A stretch of DNA of 64,000 bases from Affinibrenneria salicis (GCF_008710095.1 NZ_VYKJ01000019.1:1-64000), one strand, 5' to 3'. Counted from the first letter of the stretch, positions 17,159 through 27,922 are shown. Translations and numbers: made by a program. The notes: generated by a model from the sequence alone, not told the origin.

Positions 17159-18570
17159 CAGGCATTTTCCCGCCGGGGGGCGCGGCGCGGCGGACGGCGC
17201 TGACGACGACGCGGCGACGGACCTTCATCGTCGAGGGATTTCAGCATCACCTGCTGGCGCGGCGGCGCGGCGACCTGGAACTCGCCCCACCACTGCGTCA
17301 GGCGCTGTAGTTCGGCATGATGTTCGATCTCGGCGCGCAGAGCCAGCAGGTCATAAGCGGCGCGGAATTTGGGGTGTTCCATCAGCTTATAGGCGCGTTT
17401 GCCGTAGCGGCGCGGCAGGCGCTGCTGTAGTTGCCAGATATCGCGCACCAGGCTGGTGATGCGTTTGGGAATGGCCAGCGAGCGGCACTGCTCGTCCAGA
17501 ATATCGTTCATGGCCAGCGCAAAGGCGTCGAAATAGGTGAGACCGCCCTCCTGCGCCAGTTTTTGCGCGTGCTCCACCAGCGGATACCACAGCATGGCGG
17601 AGAACAGAAACGCCGGATTGACCCGCATATCGTTTTGCAGACGGCGATCGGTATTTTTCAGCACGGTCGCCACCATGCGCTCCAGGTGGCTGTCGCCGCC
17701 GTCGGTGAAATAGCGGCTGATCAGCGGGAATAACGGCTGGAACAGCTGGTATTCGCACAGCAGACGCCAGGTCGGGTAGCCGTGGCCGGCCTGCAGCAGC
17801 TTGAGCGACTCTTCAAACAGACGTGCGGCCGGGATTTCATGCAGCAGCGCGGCAAGACGCGGGATTGGCTCGGCGCTTTCCGGGCTAATGGTCATATTCA
17901 GTTTGGCGGCGAAGCGCACGGCGCGCAGCATGCGCACGGGATCTTCGCGGTAACGCGTTTCCGGATCGCCAATCAGGCGAATAACGCCCTGACGCAAATC
18001 GTTCAGGCCGCCCGTATAATCGCGTACGGTAAAATCGGCAATGCTGTAGTACAGGCTATTGATTGAAAAGTCGCGCCTTTGGGCGTCCTCTTCAATCGAG
18101 CCGAAGATATTGTCGCGCAGCAGCATGCCGTTTTGCGCCTGCTGAGCGGCATTTTTGTTGTTGTCGGCCTGCTGTTCCTGGTGCTGCTCGTGGTGACCGC
18201 GGAAGGTCGCGACCTCAATGACTTCCGGCCCGAACATGATGTGGGCCAGGCGGAAGCGGCGGCCGACCAGGCGGCAGTTGCGGAACAGTTTGCGTACCTG
18301 ATCCGGCGTGGCATTGGTGGTGATGTCAAAGTCTTTTGGCTTTTTGCCAAGCAACAGATCCCGCACGCCGCCGCCGACCAGATAAGCCTCATAGCCCGCT
18401 TTACTCAGGCGATAAAGTACTTTCAGAGCATTTTCACTGATGTCTTTACGTGAAATATTGTGTTGATCGCGCGGAATCACGGTCATTGTTTGACGGGGCT
18501 CCTGAGGACTGACGTTTTCAGTCTCGCGATTCAGTACCTTACGGCAAAAATTGGCTACTCGGGTAAAGAT
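17158..18570 (-). CDS. pcnB: Poly(A) polymerase I, probable non-AUG (AUC) start
   Basis: PcnB (about 470 residues) adds poly(A) tails to RNA 3' ends, promoting decay of mRNA fragments and regulatory RNAs. The nucleotidyltransferase signature [12 protein letters not shown] and downstream Asp residues are present, and the C-terminus is Arg-rich. The first ATG (18486) would lose residues that E. coli has. Reading upstream in frame gives [15 protein letters not shown], the same N-terminus as E. coli PcnB, which is known to start at an AUU. Here the matching codon is ATC at 18570-18568, with GAGG six bases before it. A low-complexity Gln/Asn stretch ([14 protein letters not shown]) interrupts the catalytic domain. 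folK follows by ATGA overlap. Confidence 0.88.
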   Translation of the reverse strand: MFTRVANFCRKVLNRETENVSPQEPRQTMTVIPRDQHNISRKDISENALKVLYRLSKAGYEAYLVGGGVRDLLLGKKPKDFDITTNATPDQVRKLFRNCRLVGRRFRLAHIMFGPEVIEVATFRGHHEQHQEQQADNNKNAAQQAQNGMLLRDNIFGSIEEDAQRRDFSINSLYYSIADFTVRDYTGGLNDLRQGVIRLIGDPETRYREDPVRMLRAVRFAAKLNMTISPESAEPIPRLAALLHEIPAARLFEESLKLLQAGHGYPTWRLLCEYQLFQPLFPLISRYFTDGGDSHLERMVATVLKNTDRRLQNDMRVNPAFLFSAMLWYPLVEHAQKLAQEGGLTYFDAFALAMNDILDEQCRSLAIPKRITSLVRDIWQLQQRLPRRYGKRAYKLMEHPKFRAAYDLLALRAEIEHHAELQRLTQWWGEFQVAAPPRQQVMLKSLDDEGPSPRRRQRRPPRRAPRRENA

Positions 18571-18630
18571 AGTACACCTCGGTCTTGATGGTTAAACAAG
18601 AGACAACAAAAAACAGCGGCTAATCATAGC

Positions 18631-19545
18631 TCACGATCCCCGCTTTGAGAATGCCGGGAGTGAAGATGTTGCCAGGTTATCGGCCGTTAATGGCACTCGC
18701 TCCAGCGACCAGTGCGCCACGGCTTCGTCTAATAATGCGCTCAGCGGCAGATCGCGCCACGTTTGCGCGACCGGTTGGTTGAGGAATCGCAGCGCGCGGA
18801 TCAGCACCGGTCGGGGATCGCCGTCCGGCAGGGGCGGGGCATGATTTTGTTTGGATAATTTGTCGCCAGCGCTATTCAGCGCCAGCGGCAGATGAATATA
18901 ATCCGGCTCCCGCCAACCCAGATGACGATACAGGGATATCTGGCGCACCGTCGGTTCGATCAGATCCGCGCCGCGCACCACTTCGCTCACGCCCTGATGG
19001 CGATCGTCGACCACCACCGCCAGATTGTAGGCGAACAGGCCGTCGCGCCGGTGAATAATAAAGTCTTCGCCGGCGAGGTGCGGATCCGCATCGATATCGC
19101 CGCGCAGCCGATCGTGGAAGCGCAGCACCGGCGCGCGCTGCTGCAGGCGCAGCGCGGCCTGACGGGCGGGGCGGCGTAGGGTGCGGCAGTAGCCGTCGTA
19201 ATAGCCGCCGATTTGCCGGATGCGGCGCCGGGTACAGGTGCAGTAATAGGCCATCCCCTGGACCTTTAACCACTCCAATGCGGCGCGATAGGCGTCGTAG
19301 CGCTGCGACTGATAGAGTACCGGTCCATCCCAGTGCAGTCCGTAATGTTCCAACTGGAGCAGGATACGGTCGGCGGCGCCGGGCACTTCACGCGGCGGAT
19401 CGATATCTTCGATTCTGACCAGCCAGCGACCCCGACGGGCGCGCGCCTGCAAAAAACTGCCCAGCGCAGCAATTAACGAACCGAAGTGTAAGTCACCGGA
19501 AGGAGAGGGGGCAAAGCGCCCGATGTAAGGGTCAGAGTCAGACAT
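18631..19545 (-). CDS. gluQ: Glutamyl-Q tRNA(Asp) synthetase
   Basis: GluQ (YadB, 304 residues) is a shortened glutamyl-tRNA synthetase that attaches glutamate to the queuosine base at position 34 of tRNA-Asp. Visible are the HIGH-like [11 protein letters not shown], the zinc-binding cysteines in [10 protein letters not shown] and YYDGYC, and KLSKQN in place of KMSKS. The anticodon-binding domain of GltX is absent, as expected. I chose [11 protein letters not shown]; an ATG three codons earlier is possible. It lies downstream of dksA, as in E. coli. Confidence 0.95.
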   Translation of the reverse strand: MSDSDPYIGRFAPSPSGDLHFGSLIAALGSFLQARARRGRWLVRIEDIDPPREVPGAADRILLQLEHYGLHWDGPVLYQSQRYDAYRAALEWLKVQGMAYYCTCTRRRIRQIGGYYDGYCRTLRRPARQAALRLQQRAPVLRFHDRLRGDIDADPHLAGEDFIIHRRDGLFAYNLAVVVDDRHQGVSEVVRGADLIEPTVRQISLYRHLGWREPDYIHLPLALNSAGDKLSKQNHAPPLPDGDPRPVLIRALRFLNQPVAQTWRDLPLSALLDEAVAHWSLERVPLTADNLATSSLPAFSKRGS

Positions 19546-19731
19546 AGCGGTCATGCGGGCCGGTTTTTGGCTGCGCAGGCAGTGTGAGCGCACCAGCGGC
19601 AATATACTCAATAGGTTCAGGATGCAGGAACATGGCGCGCCCAGTAGAACCCCGGCGGTAAATGAATAAGCGACAAGGGACGTGGGGATAAGGCCGCCAG
19701 CGCGACTGTAACCTGAAAGATAACGAGCTAA

Positions 19732-19749
19732 GCGGGAATTGCTTCCCGC
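19732..19749 (-). terminator. Hairpin downstream of dksA
   Basis: Perfect 7-bp arms (GCGGGAA and TTCCCGC) with a 4-base loop lie just past the dksA stop. The T-run is poor, so partial read-through into gluQ is plausible. Confidence 0.45.
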
Positions 19750-19765
19750 CTGGCCCGATTCAGAT

Positions 19766-20221
19766 TTATCCGGCCATCTGTTTTTCGCGGATTTCCGCCA
19801 GCGTTTTACAGTCGATGCACAGATCGGCTGTCGGGCGGGCTTCCAGACGGCGGATGCCGATTTCCACGCCACAGGAGTCACAGAAACCGAAGTCTCCGTC
19901 TTCAATCTTCTGCAGCGTTTTTTCGATCTTTTTGATCAGTTTGCGCTCACGATCGCGGTTACGCAGTTCCAGGCTGAATTCTTCCTCCTGGGCGGCACGG
20001 TCCACCGGATCAGGGAAATTGGCTGCTTCATCTTGCATATGCGAGACGGTACGGTCCACTTCATCCCTGAGCTGATTGCGCCATGCACCAAGAATACGCC
20101 GGAAATGGGCGAGCTGAGCGTCGTTCATGTACTCTTCGCCCGGCTTTTCCTGGTATGGCTCCACTCCGGCAATTGCGAGAATGCTCAGAGAGGATGTCTT
20201 ACGGTTTTGCCCTTCTTGCAT
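19766..20221 (-). CDS. dksA: RNA polymerase-binding transcription factor DksA
   Basis: DksA (151 residues) binds the secondary channel of RNA polymerase and works with ppGpp in the stringent response. The coiled-coil tip carries Asp71 and Asp74 (FPDPVDRA), and the four-cysteine zinc site is Cys114, Cys117, Cys135 and Cys138. The sequence is nearly that of E. coli. The ATG at 20221 has a GGAGA ribosome site; the frame's seven extra upstream codons are not needed. Confidence 0.97.
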   Translation of the reverse strand: MQEGQNRKTSSLSILAIAGVEPYQEKPGEEYMNDAQLAHFRRILGAWRNQLRDEVDRTVSHMQDEAANFPDPVDRAAQEEEFSLELRNRDRERKLIKKIEKTLQKIEDGDFGFCDSCGVEIGIRRLEARPTADLCIDCKTLAEIREKQMAG

Positions 20222-20401
20222 GTTGCTTCTCCTACATAACACGCACCATCGATCCCCAGCGGGGGAAAAAACAGGCCGCTATAAATAGCAGATGGGACTA
20301 AGGTTGGCAATGATTCCTGACACCGGCCTGTTAAGGGTGTGAGGAACGACGTATTATGATCAGGGTATAAACAAAGCGTTAACCCCTTCTTGCCCTGCCG
20401 A

Positions 20402-21109
20402 TCACGTTATCACTAACGGTAGCGGTTCCTGTAGACCCATTCCTTCCGGGCTTATATGGGCCCGATAACACAAAATTTCAACCCCCTGAGCGCGAATGCC
20501 AGAGATTAATTCGGCGTAGTGCCGGTCAATATGGCGCGCTGGCGCGACTTGTTCAATGCCGCTGTGCAGTACGGCAAAAAACAGCACGGCGCGTTTGCCC
20601 GCGGCGGCGATAGCCTGCAGCTCGCGCAGATGTTTTTGCCCGCGCAGCGTCACGGCATCAGGGAAATAACCACACCCTTGTTGCAATAATGTGACAGATT
20701 TTACTTCAATATAGCAGTCAACCCGTTCGTCCGCCTGTAATAACCAGTCAATCCGGCTGCTTTCCACGCCGTATTTCACTTCCCCGCTCAGTTTAGTGTA
20801 ACCGGATAATTCCGCGATGAGTTTTTCCTCTATGGCCTCCCGTACCAGGGCGTTGGCCCGTAAGGTATTTACGCAAATCCAGTCGCCGTCCTGGGTGCAG
20901 GTCAGCTCCCAGCTGTGAGGGTACTTGCGTTTCGGGTTGTCTGAGGTGGAATACCAGACGGTGTCGCCCGGCGTGGCGCAGCCGGTCATCGCGCCGGTAT
21001 TGGCGCAGTGGATGGTCAGCGTTTCGCCTTCGGGGGTGACGACGTCGGCCAGGAAACGTTTGTAGCGTTTGAGCAACCGGGCGCGACGCAGCGATGGAGT
21101 ATAGTGCAT
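20402..21109 (-). CDS. sfsA: Sugar fermentation stimulation protein SfsA
   Basis: SfsA (235 residues) is a conserved DNA-binding or nuclease-like protein first found through its effect on maltose metabolism; its biochemical role is still unclear. Family segments [27 protein letters not shown] and [13 protein letters not shown] are all present. The IEVK segment resembles the active site of PD-(D/E)XK nucleases. Upstream thpR runs the same way, and dksA follows. Confidence 0.94.
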   Translation of the reverse strand: MHYTPSLRRARLLKRYKRFLADVVTPEGETLTIHCANTGAMTGCATPGDTVWYSTSDNPKRKYPHSWELTCTQDGDWICVNTLRANALVREAIEEKLIAELSGYTKLSGEVKYGVESSRIDWLLQADERVDCYIEVKSVTLLQQGCGYFPDAVTLRGQKHLRELQAIAAAGKRAVLFFAVLHSGIEQVAPARHIDRHYAELISGIRAQGVEILCYRAHISPEGMGLQEPLPLVIT

Positions 21110-21124
21110 AAAAACCTGCTTATC

Positions 21125-21661
21125 TCAGGGGGCCGGCGCAAGCGGCCAGCTTTCCAGCAACTGATAACGGGTGCGGCCGTTTTCATACAGCGACTGATAA
21201 AGGGAAAAATGATCCGCCGGGAACGACCAGTGAAACCCGGCGGGCGGAATAGCCACCGGTCGGATGGCCGAGCGCAGCAGCGTGACGTGGGGATGAAAAG
21301 GCTGCGGACTCTGGTAGCAGCCGTGACGCGCCGCCTGGGCGCGCAGCAGTTCGGCCAGCTGCAGCAGCCCGCGCGGCGCGCGGCGGCAGCCGAGCCATAC
21401 CACGCCAGGGCGCAGCCACTGACCGGCGTCGTCCAGCCGCAGGGTAAAGCCTGCCTGGCGTATGCGCCCGGCGCGCCGGCGCAGTGTCTGTTCGGTGCTG
21501 GCGCTGGCTTCGCCCAAAAAGGCCAGCGTCAGATGCAGCCGGGCGGCGACGATCGGCCGCCCGGCGTCGGGCGGGAAGCTGTCGGCTCGCCACTGTACGA
21601 TCTGTCTCTGGATCGGCGCGGGCAACGCAAGGGCAAAAAACAGGCGACGGGTAGATGACAT
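21125..21661 (-). CDS. thpR: RNA 2',3'-cyclic phosphodiesterase ThpR (LigT)
   Basis: This 178-residue member of the 2H phosphoesterase family opens 2',3'-cyclic phosphates on RNA ends and, in vitro, can form 2'-5' links between tRNA halves. The two catalytic H-x-T/S motifs are HLTLAF near residue 43 and HVTLLR near residue 125. It lies upstream of sfsA and diverges from hrpB. Confidence 0.93.
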   Translation of the reverse strand: MSSTRRLFFALALPAPIQRQIVQWRADSFPPDAGRPIVAARLHLTLAFLGEASASTEQTLRRRAGRIRQAGFTLRLDDAGQWLRPGVVWLGCRRAPRGLLQLAELLRAQAARHGCYQSPQPFHPHVTLLRSAIRPVAIPPAGFHWSFPADHFSLYQSLYENGRTRYQLLESWPLAPAP

Positions 21662-21735
21662 GAGGATCTCTCTGTTCTGGTTCCCGCCGATGCTACAATG
21701 CCGGCCGCCAAAAGTTAACTTTTACGGAGCATGCT

Positions 21736-24183
21736 GTGATTTTACCGCCGATCGATGCCGTCGTGGACGAGGTGATAACCGCGCTGAACCGCGCCCCGCA
21801 GGTGCTGCTGCACGCGCCGACCGGCGCGGGGAAATCGACCTGGCTGCCTTTACAGCTGCTGCGGCGCGGCGGATTGAACGGCCGTATTATTATGCTGGAG
21901 CCGCGGCGCCTGGCGGCGAAAAATGTGGCGTGGCGGCTGGCGCAGTGGCTGGGCGAAGAGCCCGGTCAGACCGTCGGCTACCGGATGCGCGCCGAACAGC
22001 GTAGCGGTCCCGCGACCCGGCTGGAGGTGGTCACGGAAGGGATTTTGACCCGCATGCTGCAGCAGGACGCCGCGCTGGAAGGCGTCGCGCTGGTGGTGCT
22101 GGATGAATTCCACGAACGCAGCCTGCAGGCGGATCTGGCCCTCGCGCTGTTGCTGGATGTGCAGCAGGGGCTGCGCGACGATTTGAAACTGTTGATCATG
22201 TCGGCCACGCTGGATAACGATCGGCTGGCCGCGCTGTTGCCGCAGGCTCGGCAGGTGGTGTCGGCCGGACGCGCTTTTCCGGTGGTGCGCGACTATCAGC
22301 CGCTGAGCGGTCATGAACGGCTGGAAGAGGGCGTGGCGCGTCAGGTCAGGCGTTTACTGGCCGAACAGGCAGGATCGCTGCTGTTGTTTTTACCCGGCGT
22401 GGCGGAAATTAAACGTACGGCGGCGCTGCTGGCCGGCACGGTGAGCGGCGATGTGGATCTGTGTCCGTTGTACGGCGCGCTGACGCTGGCTGAACAACAG
22501 CGGGCGATACAGCCGGCGCCGGCCGGCCGTCGCAAGGTGGTGCTGGCGACCAATATCGCGGAAACCAGCCTGACCATCGAGGGCATCCGGCTGGTGGTGG
22601 ACAGCGGGCTGGAACGGGTCGCCCGTTTCGATATCAAAAGCGGGCTGACGCGGCTGGAGACGCAGCGCATCAGTCAGGCCGCCATGACCCAGCGCGCCGG
22701 CCGCGCCGGGCGACTGAGCGAGGGCTTGTGCTGGCATCTCTGTTCGCGCGAACAGGCCGAACGCGCCGCCGCGCAGAGCGAGCCGGAGATCGTCAACAGC
22801 GAACTGAGCGCGCTGTGGCTGGAGTTATTGCAGTGGGGATGCGCCGATGTAACGCAGTTATGCTGGCTCGATCGACCGCCGGAGGGCGCGCTGGCGGCGG
22901 CGCGTCGTCTGCTGCATCAGTTGGGAATTACCGACCGGCAACACCGGCTGACGGACATGGGGCGCGCCGCGGCGCGGCTGGGCTGCGAGCCGCGTCTGGC
23001 GGTGATGCTGTGCCAGGCCGCCGGGCAACGGGACGCCGACGCGCTGGCTACCGCGGGCCGGCTGGCCGCCATGCTTGAAGAGCCGCCCCGACAGGGTAGC
23101 CTCAATCTGCGCGACTGGCTGGATCGCCCCCTGCCGCACTGGCAGAAACGGGCTCAGCAACTGACGCGCCGTCTGGGCGGGAACGGCGGACGGGTCGATG
23201 ATGCGCTGGCGCCGCGGTTGCTGGCGTTGGCTTTTCCCGACCGTATCGCCCGTCGGCGCGATCGGGACGGCTGCTATCAACTGGCGAACGGTCTGGGCGC
23301 CGCCATGCCGCCGGACGAGGCGCTGGCGGCCACCGAATGGCTGCTGGCGCCGTCGCTGCTGCATAGCGGCGGGCGGGCCGACGCGCGCATTCTGTTGGCG
23401 CTGCCGCTGGATATCGACGATCTGATCCGGCATTTGCCGCAGCTGGCGACGCAGCAGGACAGCGTGCTGTGGGACGACGACACCGGGACGCTGCGCGCCA
23501 GCCGGCGCCGGCAGATTGGCTGTCTGACGCTGCGCGCTCAGCCGCTCAATCGCCCCTCGGACGACGAGCTGCAGCAGGCGATGCTGAACTGGATCCGGGA
23601 GCAGGGGCTGACGGTATTAAATTGGGACGGCGCTGCGCAACAGCTGCGTAACCGGCTATACTGCGCGCGCCGCTGGCTGCCGGAGGTCGACTGGCCGGCG
23701 GTCGACGATGAGGCGCTGCTGGCCTGTGCGGAACAGTGGCTGCTGCCGTCGCTGGCCGGCGTGCGCTCCCGGCGCGCTTTGCAGCAGATCAATCTGCAGG
23801 AGGCGCTGCTGCGTCTGCTGGACTGGCCGCTGCGCCAGCGGCTGGATAGCGCTTTGCCCAGCCATTACACTGTGCCGGGCGGCAGCCGCCTGGCGATTCG
23901 CTACGACGGCGAGCGGCCGCCGGTGCTGGCGGTGCGCATGCAGGAGATGTTCGGCGAACGGCAAAGCCCGCAGCTGGCCGAAGGGCGCGTGGCGCTGGTG
24001 CTGGAACTGCTGTCGCCCGCGCAGCGGCCGTTGCAGATCACGGCCGATCTGGCCGGATTCTGGCAGGGAGCGTATCGTGACGTCCAGAAAGAGATGAAGG
24101 GGCGTTATCCAAAGCATGTCTGGCCTGACGATCCCGCGCAGGCGGCGCCGACGCGACGCACGCGTAAGTATCAAAATCGATAA
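21736..24183 (+). CDS. hrpB: ATP-dependent helicase HrpB (DExH family)
   Basis: HrpB (815 residues) is a DEAH/DExH-type helicase of unknown substrate, conserved in proteobacteria. Walker A is APTGAGKST at residues 27-35, motif II is DEFH at 123-126, motif III is SAT, and motif VI is QRAGRAGR. The C-terminal HrpB domain ends with EMKGRYPKHVWPDDP. The start is GTG with a GGAG site. It is followed by mrcB as in E. coli. Confidence 0.95.
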   Translation: MILPPIDAVVDEVITALNRAPQVLLHAPTGAGKSTWLPLQLLRRGGLNGRIIMLEPRRLAAKNVAWRLAQWLGEEPGQTVGYRMRAEQRSGPATRLEVVTEGILTRMLQQDAALEGVALVVLDEFHERSLQADLALALLLDVQQGLRDDLKLLIMSATLDNDRLAALLPQARQVVSAGRAFPVVRDYQPLSGHERLEEGVARQVRRLLAEQAGSLLLFLPGVAEIKRTAALLAGTVSGDVDLCPLYGALTLAEQQRAIQPAPAGRRKVVLATNIAETSLTIEGIRLVVDSGLERVARFDIKSGLTRLETQRISQAAMTQRAGRAGRLSEGLCWHLCSREQAERAAAQSEPEIVNSELSALWLELLQWGCADVTQLCWLDRPPEGALAAARRLLHQLGITDRQHRLTDMGRAAARLGCEPRLAVMLCQAAGQRDADALATAGRLAAMLEEPPRQGSLNLRDWLDRPLPHWQKRAQQLTRRLGGNGGRVDDALAPRLLALAFPDRIARRRDRDGCYQLANGLGAAMPPDEALAATEWLLAPSLLHSGGRADARILLALPLDIDDLIRHLPQLATQQDSVLWDDDTGTLRASRRRQIGCLTLRAQPLNRPSDDELQQAMLNWIREQGLTVLNWDGAAQQLRNRLYCARRWLPEVDWPAVDDEALLACAEQWLLPSLAGVRSRRALQQINLQEALLRLLDWPLRQRLDSALPSHYTVPGGSRLAIRYDGERPPVLAVRMQEMFGERQSPQLAEGRVALVLELLSPAQRPLQITADLAGFWQGAYRDVQKEMKGRYPKHVWPDDPAQAAPTRRTRKYQNR

Positions 24184-24284
24184 TTCGGATGTTTCTTCTT
24201 TCGTAACCGAGGCGGGAGAAACAGAGTAGGCGGCCTGAGTGTTGAGCCGGCGGCCGTAAACCATCTGCTGGAGTGTGAACCAAA

Positions 24285-26762
24285 ATGGCCCGGGATGACC
24301 GTGAACCTATCGGACGTAAAGGGCGTCGCTCAGGACGTAAATCCGAACGCCAGCCGGCGCAGCGCCGTCGCGGCGAGGATGACTACGACGACGATTATGA
24401 TGACGATGAATATGATGACTATCAGGATGACGATGATCCGGATGACGAGGACGTAATGGCACAGAAACCGCGTAAAAAACGCCGCTGGCTGGGATTGATC
24501 GTTAAATTGATCCTGGTGTTCGTGGTGCTGATGGCAATTTACGGCGCCTGGCTGGATAGCCAGATCCGCAGTCGTATCGACGGCAAAGTCTGGCAGCTGC
24601 CGGCCGCGATTTACGGCCGCATGGTGAACCTTGAGCCGGGCATGGCCTACTCGAAGAAAGAGATGGTCAATCTGCTGGAGGGGATGCAGTATCGCCAGGT
24701 CACTCGCATCACCCGGCCGGGTGAGTTTAGCGTCCACGCCAACGGCATCGAGATGCTGCGGCGGCCGTTTGATTTTCCGGACGGCAAAGAAGGGCAGATC
24801 CGGGCGCGTCTGACCTTCAGCAACGATCGTCTGTCGCAGATCCAGAATCTGGACAACCAGCGCAACTTTGGTTTCTTCCGCCTCGATCCGCGCCTGATCA
24901 CTATGCTGCAGTCGCCGAACGGCGAGCAGCGTCTGTTCGTGCCGCGCAGCGGCTTCCCGGATCTGCTGGTCGATACCCTGATCGCGACCGAGGACCGGCA
25001 TTTTTACCAGCACGACGGCATCAGCTTTTACTCCATTGGGCGCGCGCTGCTGGCCAACCTGACCGCCGGTCGGGCGGTGCAGGGCGGCAGCACCCTGACC
25101 CAGCAGCTGGTGAAAAACCTGTTCCTGACCAACGAGCGTTCGCTGTGGCGTAAGGCGAATGAAGCCTACATGGCGCTGATCATGGACTACCGCTACAGTA
25201 AGGATCGCATCCTTGAACTGTACCTGAACGAAGTCTATCTCGGTCAGAGCGGCAGCGATCAGATCCGCGGCTTCCCGCTGGCCAGCCTGTACTATTTCGG
25301 CCGGCCGGTGGATGAGCTGAGTCTCGATCAGCAGGCGCTGCTGGTCGGGATGGTGAAAGGCGCTTCGTTGTACAACCCGTGGCGCAATCCGCAGATTACC
25401 CTGGAGCGGCGCAATCTGGTGCTGCGCCTGCTGCAGAATCAACAGATTATCGACGCCGAGCTGTATGACATGCTCAGCGCGCGTCCGCTCGGCGTACAGC
25501 CGAAAGGCGGCGTGATTAGCCCGCAGCCCGCCTTCGTGCAGATGGTGCGCAAGGAGCTGCAGCAGAAGCTGGGCGAGAAAGCCGCCGATCTGTCCGGCGT
25601 GAAGATCTTCACCACGCTCGATCCGGTGTCGCAGGATGCGGCGGAAAAATCGGTCGAAGAGGGGATTCCGGCGCTGCGCGCGGCGCGTAACGTTAATGAC
25701 CTTGAAGCGGCGATGGTGATCGTCGATCGTTTCAGCGGCGAAGTGCGCGCGATGGTCGGCGGGGCGCAGACGCAGTATGCCGGCTTCAACCGCGCTCTGG
25801 AGGCCAGAAGGCCCGTCGGTTCGCTGGCCAAACCGGCTACCTACCTGACCGCGTTGAGCGAACCGGATAAATACCGTCTCAATAGCTGGCTGGCCGATGA
25901 GCCGGTGGCCTTTAAGCAGCCTAACGGTTCGCTGTGGCAGCCGAAAAACTACGATCGTCAATTCCGCGGGCGGGTGATGCTGGTGGATGCGCTGGCGAAT
26001 TCGCTTAACGTGCCGACGGTTAACCTGGGGACGGCGATTGGGCTGGATCAGATCAGCAACACGCTGCAGCATCTGGGCATTCCGGCGGCGGTGATCGAGC
26101 CGGTGCCGGCGATGTTGCTGGGCGCGATCAGCCTGACGCCGGTGGAAGTGGCGCAGGAATACCAGACGATCGCCAGCGGCGGCAACCGCGCGCCGCTCTC
26201 GTCGTTGCGTTCGGTGATCGCCGAAGACGGCACGGTACTGTATCAGAGTTTCCCGCAGGCCGAACGGGCGGTGCCGGCCCAGGCGGCTTACCTGACGCTG
26301 TACGGTATGCAACAGGTGGTGGAACGCGGCACCTCGCGTTCGCTGGCGGTGAAGTTCCCCAACTTCCATCTGGCGGCCAAAACCGGGACGACTAACGATC
26401 TGCGCGACAGCTGGTTCGCCGGCATCGACGGCAAGGAGGTCGCCATTAGCTGGGTGGGGCGCGATAACAACGGCCCGGCCAAACTGACCGGCGCCAACGG
26501 CGCGTTGACGCTGTACCGTCGCTATCTGGAGAATCAGACGCCGTTGCCGCTGATGCTGACGCCGCCGGAAGGGATCAGCACCATGGTGGTCGGCGCCGAC
26601 GGCAACTTTATCTGTAACGGCAGCAGCGCCGGCCGCACTCTGCCGGTCTGGACCGAAAATCCCCAGGCGCTGTGCCAGGCCAGCCAGCCGACGCAAAGCG
26701 CGCCCGCGCAGCAAAACGGCGAGGGCGTGGCCGACTGGATTAAAGATATGTTCGGCCAGTAA
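24285..26762 (+). CDS. mrcB: Penicillin-binding protein 1B
   Basis: PBP1b (825 residues) is a bifunctional peptidoglycan synthase of the inner membrane. In order: a cytoplasmic tail with a striking acidic Asp/Tyr stretch (about residues 31-57), a basic segment, one membrane helix (about 70-85), the UB2H domain that binds LpoB, a GT51 glycosyltransferase domain with the catalytic Glu in [10 protein letters not shown], and a transpeptidase domain with active-site Ser in RPVGSLAKP and a KTGTT box. An internal ATG at 24456 (Met58) preceded by GAGG could give a shorter form, as the gamma form does in E. coli. Confidence 0.96.
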   Translation: MARDDREPIGRKGRRSGRKSERQPAQRRRGEDDYDDDYDDDEYDDYQDDDDPDDEDVMAQKPRKKRRWLGLIVKLILVFVVLMAIYGAWLDSQIRSRIDGKVWQLPAAIYGRMVNLEPGMAYSKKEMVNLLEGMQYRQVTRITRPGEFSVHANGIEMLRRPFDFPDGKEGQIRARLTFSNDRLSQIQNLDNQRNFGFFRLDPRLITMLQSPNGEQRLFVPRSGFPDLLVDTLIATEDRHFYQHDGISFYSIGRALLANLTAGRAVQGGSTLTQQLVKNLFLTNERSLWRKANEAYMALIMDYRYSKDRILELYLNEVYLGQSGSDQIRGFPLASLYYFGRPVDELSLDQQALLVGMVKGASLYNPWRNPQITLERRNLVLRLLQNQQIIDAELYDMLSARPLGVQPKGGVISPQPAFVQMVRKELQQKLGEKAADLSGVKIFTTLDPVSQDAAEKSVEEGIPALRAARNVNDLEAAMVIVDRFSGEVRAMVGGAQTQYAGFNRALEARRPVGSLAKPATYLTALSEPDKYRLNSWLADEPVAFKQPNGSLWQPKNYDRQFRGRVMLVDALANSLNVPTVNLGTAIGLDQISNTLQHLGIPAAVIEPVPAMLLGAISLTPVEVAQEYQTIASGGNRAPLSSLRSVIAEDGTVLYQSFPQAERAVPAQAAYLTLYGMQQVVERGTSRSLAVKFPNFHLAAKTGTTNDLRDSWFAGIDGKEVAISWVGRDNNGPAKLTGANGALTLYRRYLENQTPLPLMLTPPEGISTMVVGADGNFICNGSSAGRTLPVWTENPQALCQASQPTQSAPAQQNGEGVADWIKDMFGQ

Positions 26763-26770
26763 ATCTGCGC

Positions 26771-26793
26771 AAGCCCCCGTTTGACGGGGGCTT
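26771..26793 (+). terminator. Rho-independent terminator after mrcB
   Basis: A 10-bp perfect stem (AAGCCCCCGT and ACGGGGGCTT) with a 3-base loop starts 8 bases after the mrcB stop. The T-run is short but the stem is strong. Confidence 0.75.
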
Positions 26794-27124
26794 TCAGCGT
26801 GGCGCAGACTGCAGCCGACGTTTCATCCCGCTCTATTCCCCGCGTTTCCGCCAAACCCGCGTTAAGTTCATGGTTTTAATTCAACTTGCGGATGAGAATC
26901 ACTTCCGCCTATGATGCCGCTCAGCTAACCATTATTATTGTTTATGCCCGCGCTTCTTCAGGGGCGGATTCGCGTCATCATCCGCTGCCGCGTGGGTTTC
27001 GCTCAGTCGGCGACCGCCGGCCGTCGGGCGACGACGTCCGCCATGCCGTGGCGACATTCCAGTCTGCCGGCCGGTTGCGTTCGGCGTCTGTCGACAATCG
27101 AGTTTGCCGTGAAAAATCAGGACT
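26794..27124. other. mrcB-fhuC intergenic region (position of fhuA in E. coli)
   Basis: About 330 bases hold a probable Fur site and no gene. Translating the region in all frames gives nothing resembling the FhuA receptor, so no remnant is visible. Confidence 0.5.
26889..26907 (+). promoter_or_regulatory. Probable Fur box upstream of fhuC
   Basis: The core ATGAGAATCACT matches 10 of 12 central positions of the Fur consensus, though the flanks match poorly. A TATGAT that could be a minus-10 element follows. The site is about 220 bases before fhuC, so iron control of fhuCDB is expected. A second AT-rich stretch at about 26928-26943 is less convincing. Confidence 0.5.
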
Positions 27125-27922
27125 ATGCAAAACACGACTTATTCTCAGGAAAATACGTTCACATTGCAGGATGCCAGTTTTTCTGTCGCCGGACGCGCTT
27201 TATTGCATCCGCTGTCGCTGACATTTCCCGCGGGTAAGGTGTGTGGCCTGATTGGTCATAACGGCTCCGGTAAATCGACGCTGCTGAAAATCCTCGGCCG
27301 CCATCAGCCGGCCAGCGGCGGCGGCGCGCTGTTGGGGCAGCGGCCGCTGGCCGACTGGGATAACAAGACGTTCGCGCGTCAGGTGGCCTACCTGCCGCAG
27401 CAGTTGCCGGCGGCGGAAGGGATGACGGTGCGCGAGCTGGTGGCGGTGGGGCGCTATCCGTGGCACGGCGCGCTGGGGCGCTTCGGCCTTGCCGATCGGC
27501 AGAAGGTCGACGAGGCTATCGCGCAGGTGGGGTTACGGCCGCTGGCCCAGCGTCTGGTGGATAGTCTGTCCGGCGGCGAACGGCAGCGGGCGTGGCTGGC
27601 GATGACGCTGGCGCAGGATAGCGGCTGCCTGCTGCTGGATGAGCCGACCTCGGCGCTGGATATCGCTCATCAGGTCGAGGTGCTGGCGCTCATTCAACGC
27701 ATGAGCCGGCAGCGCGGCCTGACCGTGATTGCGGTATTGCATGATATCAATATGGCGGCGCGCTACTGCGATTATCTGGTGGCGCTGCGCGGCGGCGAGA
27801 TGATCGCTCGCGGAGAGCCGAACGAGATTATGCGCGCCGGGGTGCTGGAGGCCATCTACGGTATCCCGATGGGCATTCTGGCGCACCCCGCAGGCGGGGC
27901 GCCGGTCAGCTTTGTCTGTTAA
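27125..27922 (+). CDS. fhuC: Ferric hydroxamate ABC transporter, ATP-binding protein
   Basis: FhuC (265 residues) powers uptake of hydroxamate siderophores such as ferrichrome across the inner membrane. Walker A is GHNGSGKST, the signature LSGGERQR, and Walker B LLLDEPTS. It is the first gene of fhuCDB. In E. coli the outer-membrane receptor gene fhuA precedes it; here it follows mrcB directly. Confidence 0.95.
   Translation: MQNTTYSQENTFTLQDASFSVAGRALLHPLSLTFPAGKVCGLIGHNGSGKSTLLKILGRHQPASGGGALLGQRPLADWDNKTFARQVAYLPQQLPAAEGMTVRELVAVGRYPWHGALGRFGLADRQKVDEAIAQVGLRPLAQRLVDSLSGGERQRAWLAMTLAQDSGCLLLDEPTSALDIAHQVEVLALIQRMSRQRGLTVIAVLHDINMAARYCDYLVALRGGEMIARGEPNEIMRAGVLEAIYGIPMGILAHPAGGAPVSFVC

Noticed and set aside
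24330..26714. A 794-codon open frame on the minus strand opposite mrcB
   Set aside because: It is the antisense shadow of a GC-rich gene with strong codon bias. Its translation is rich in Arg, His and Gln without domain pattern, and mrcB is certain.
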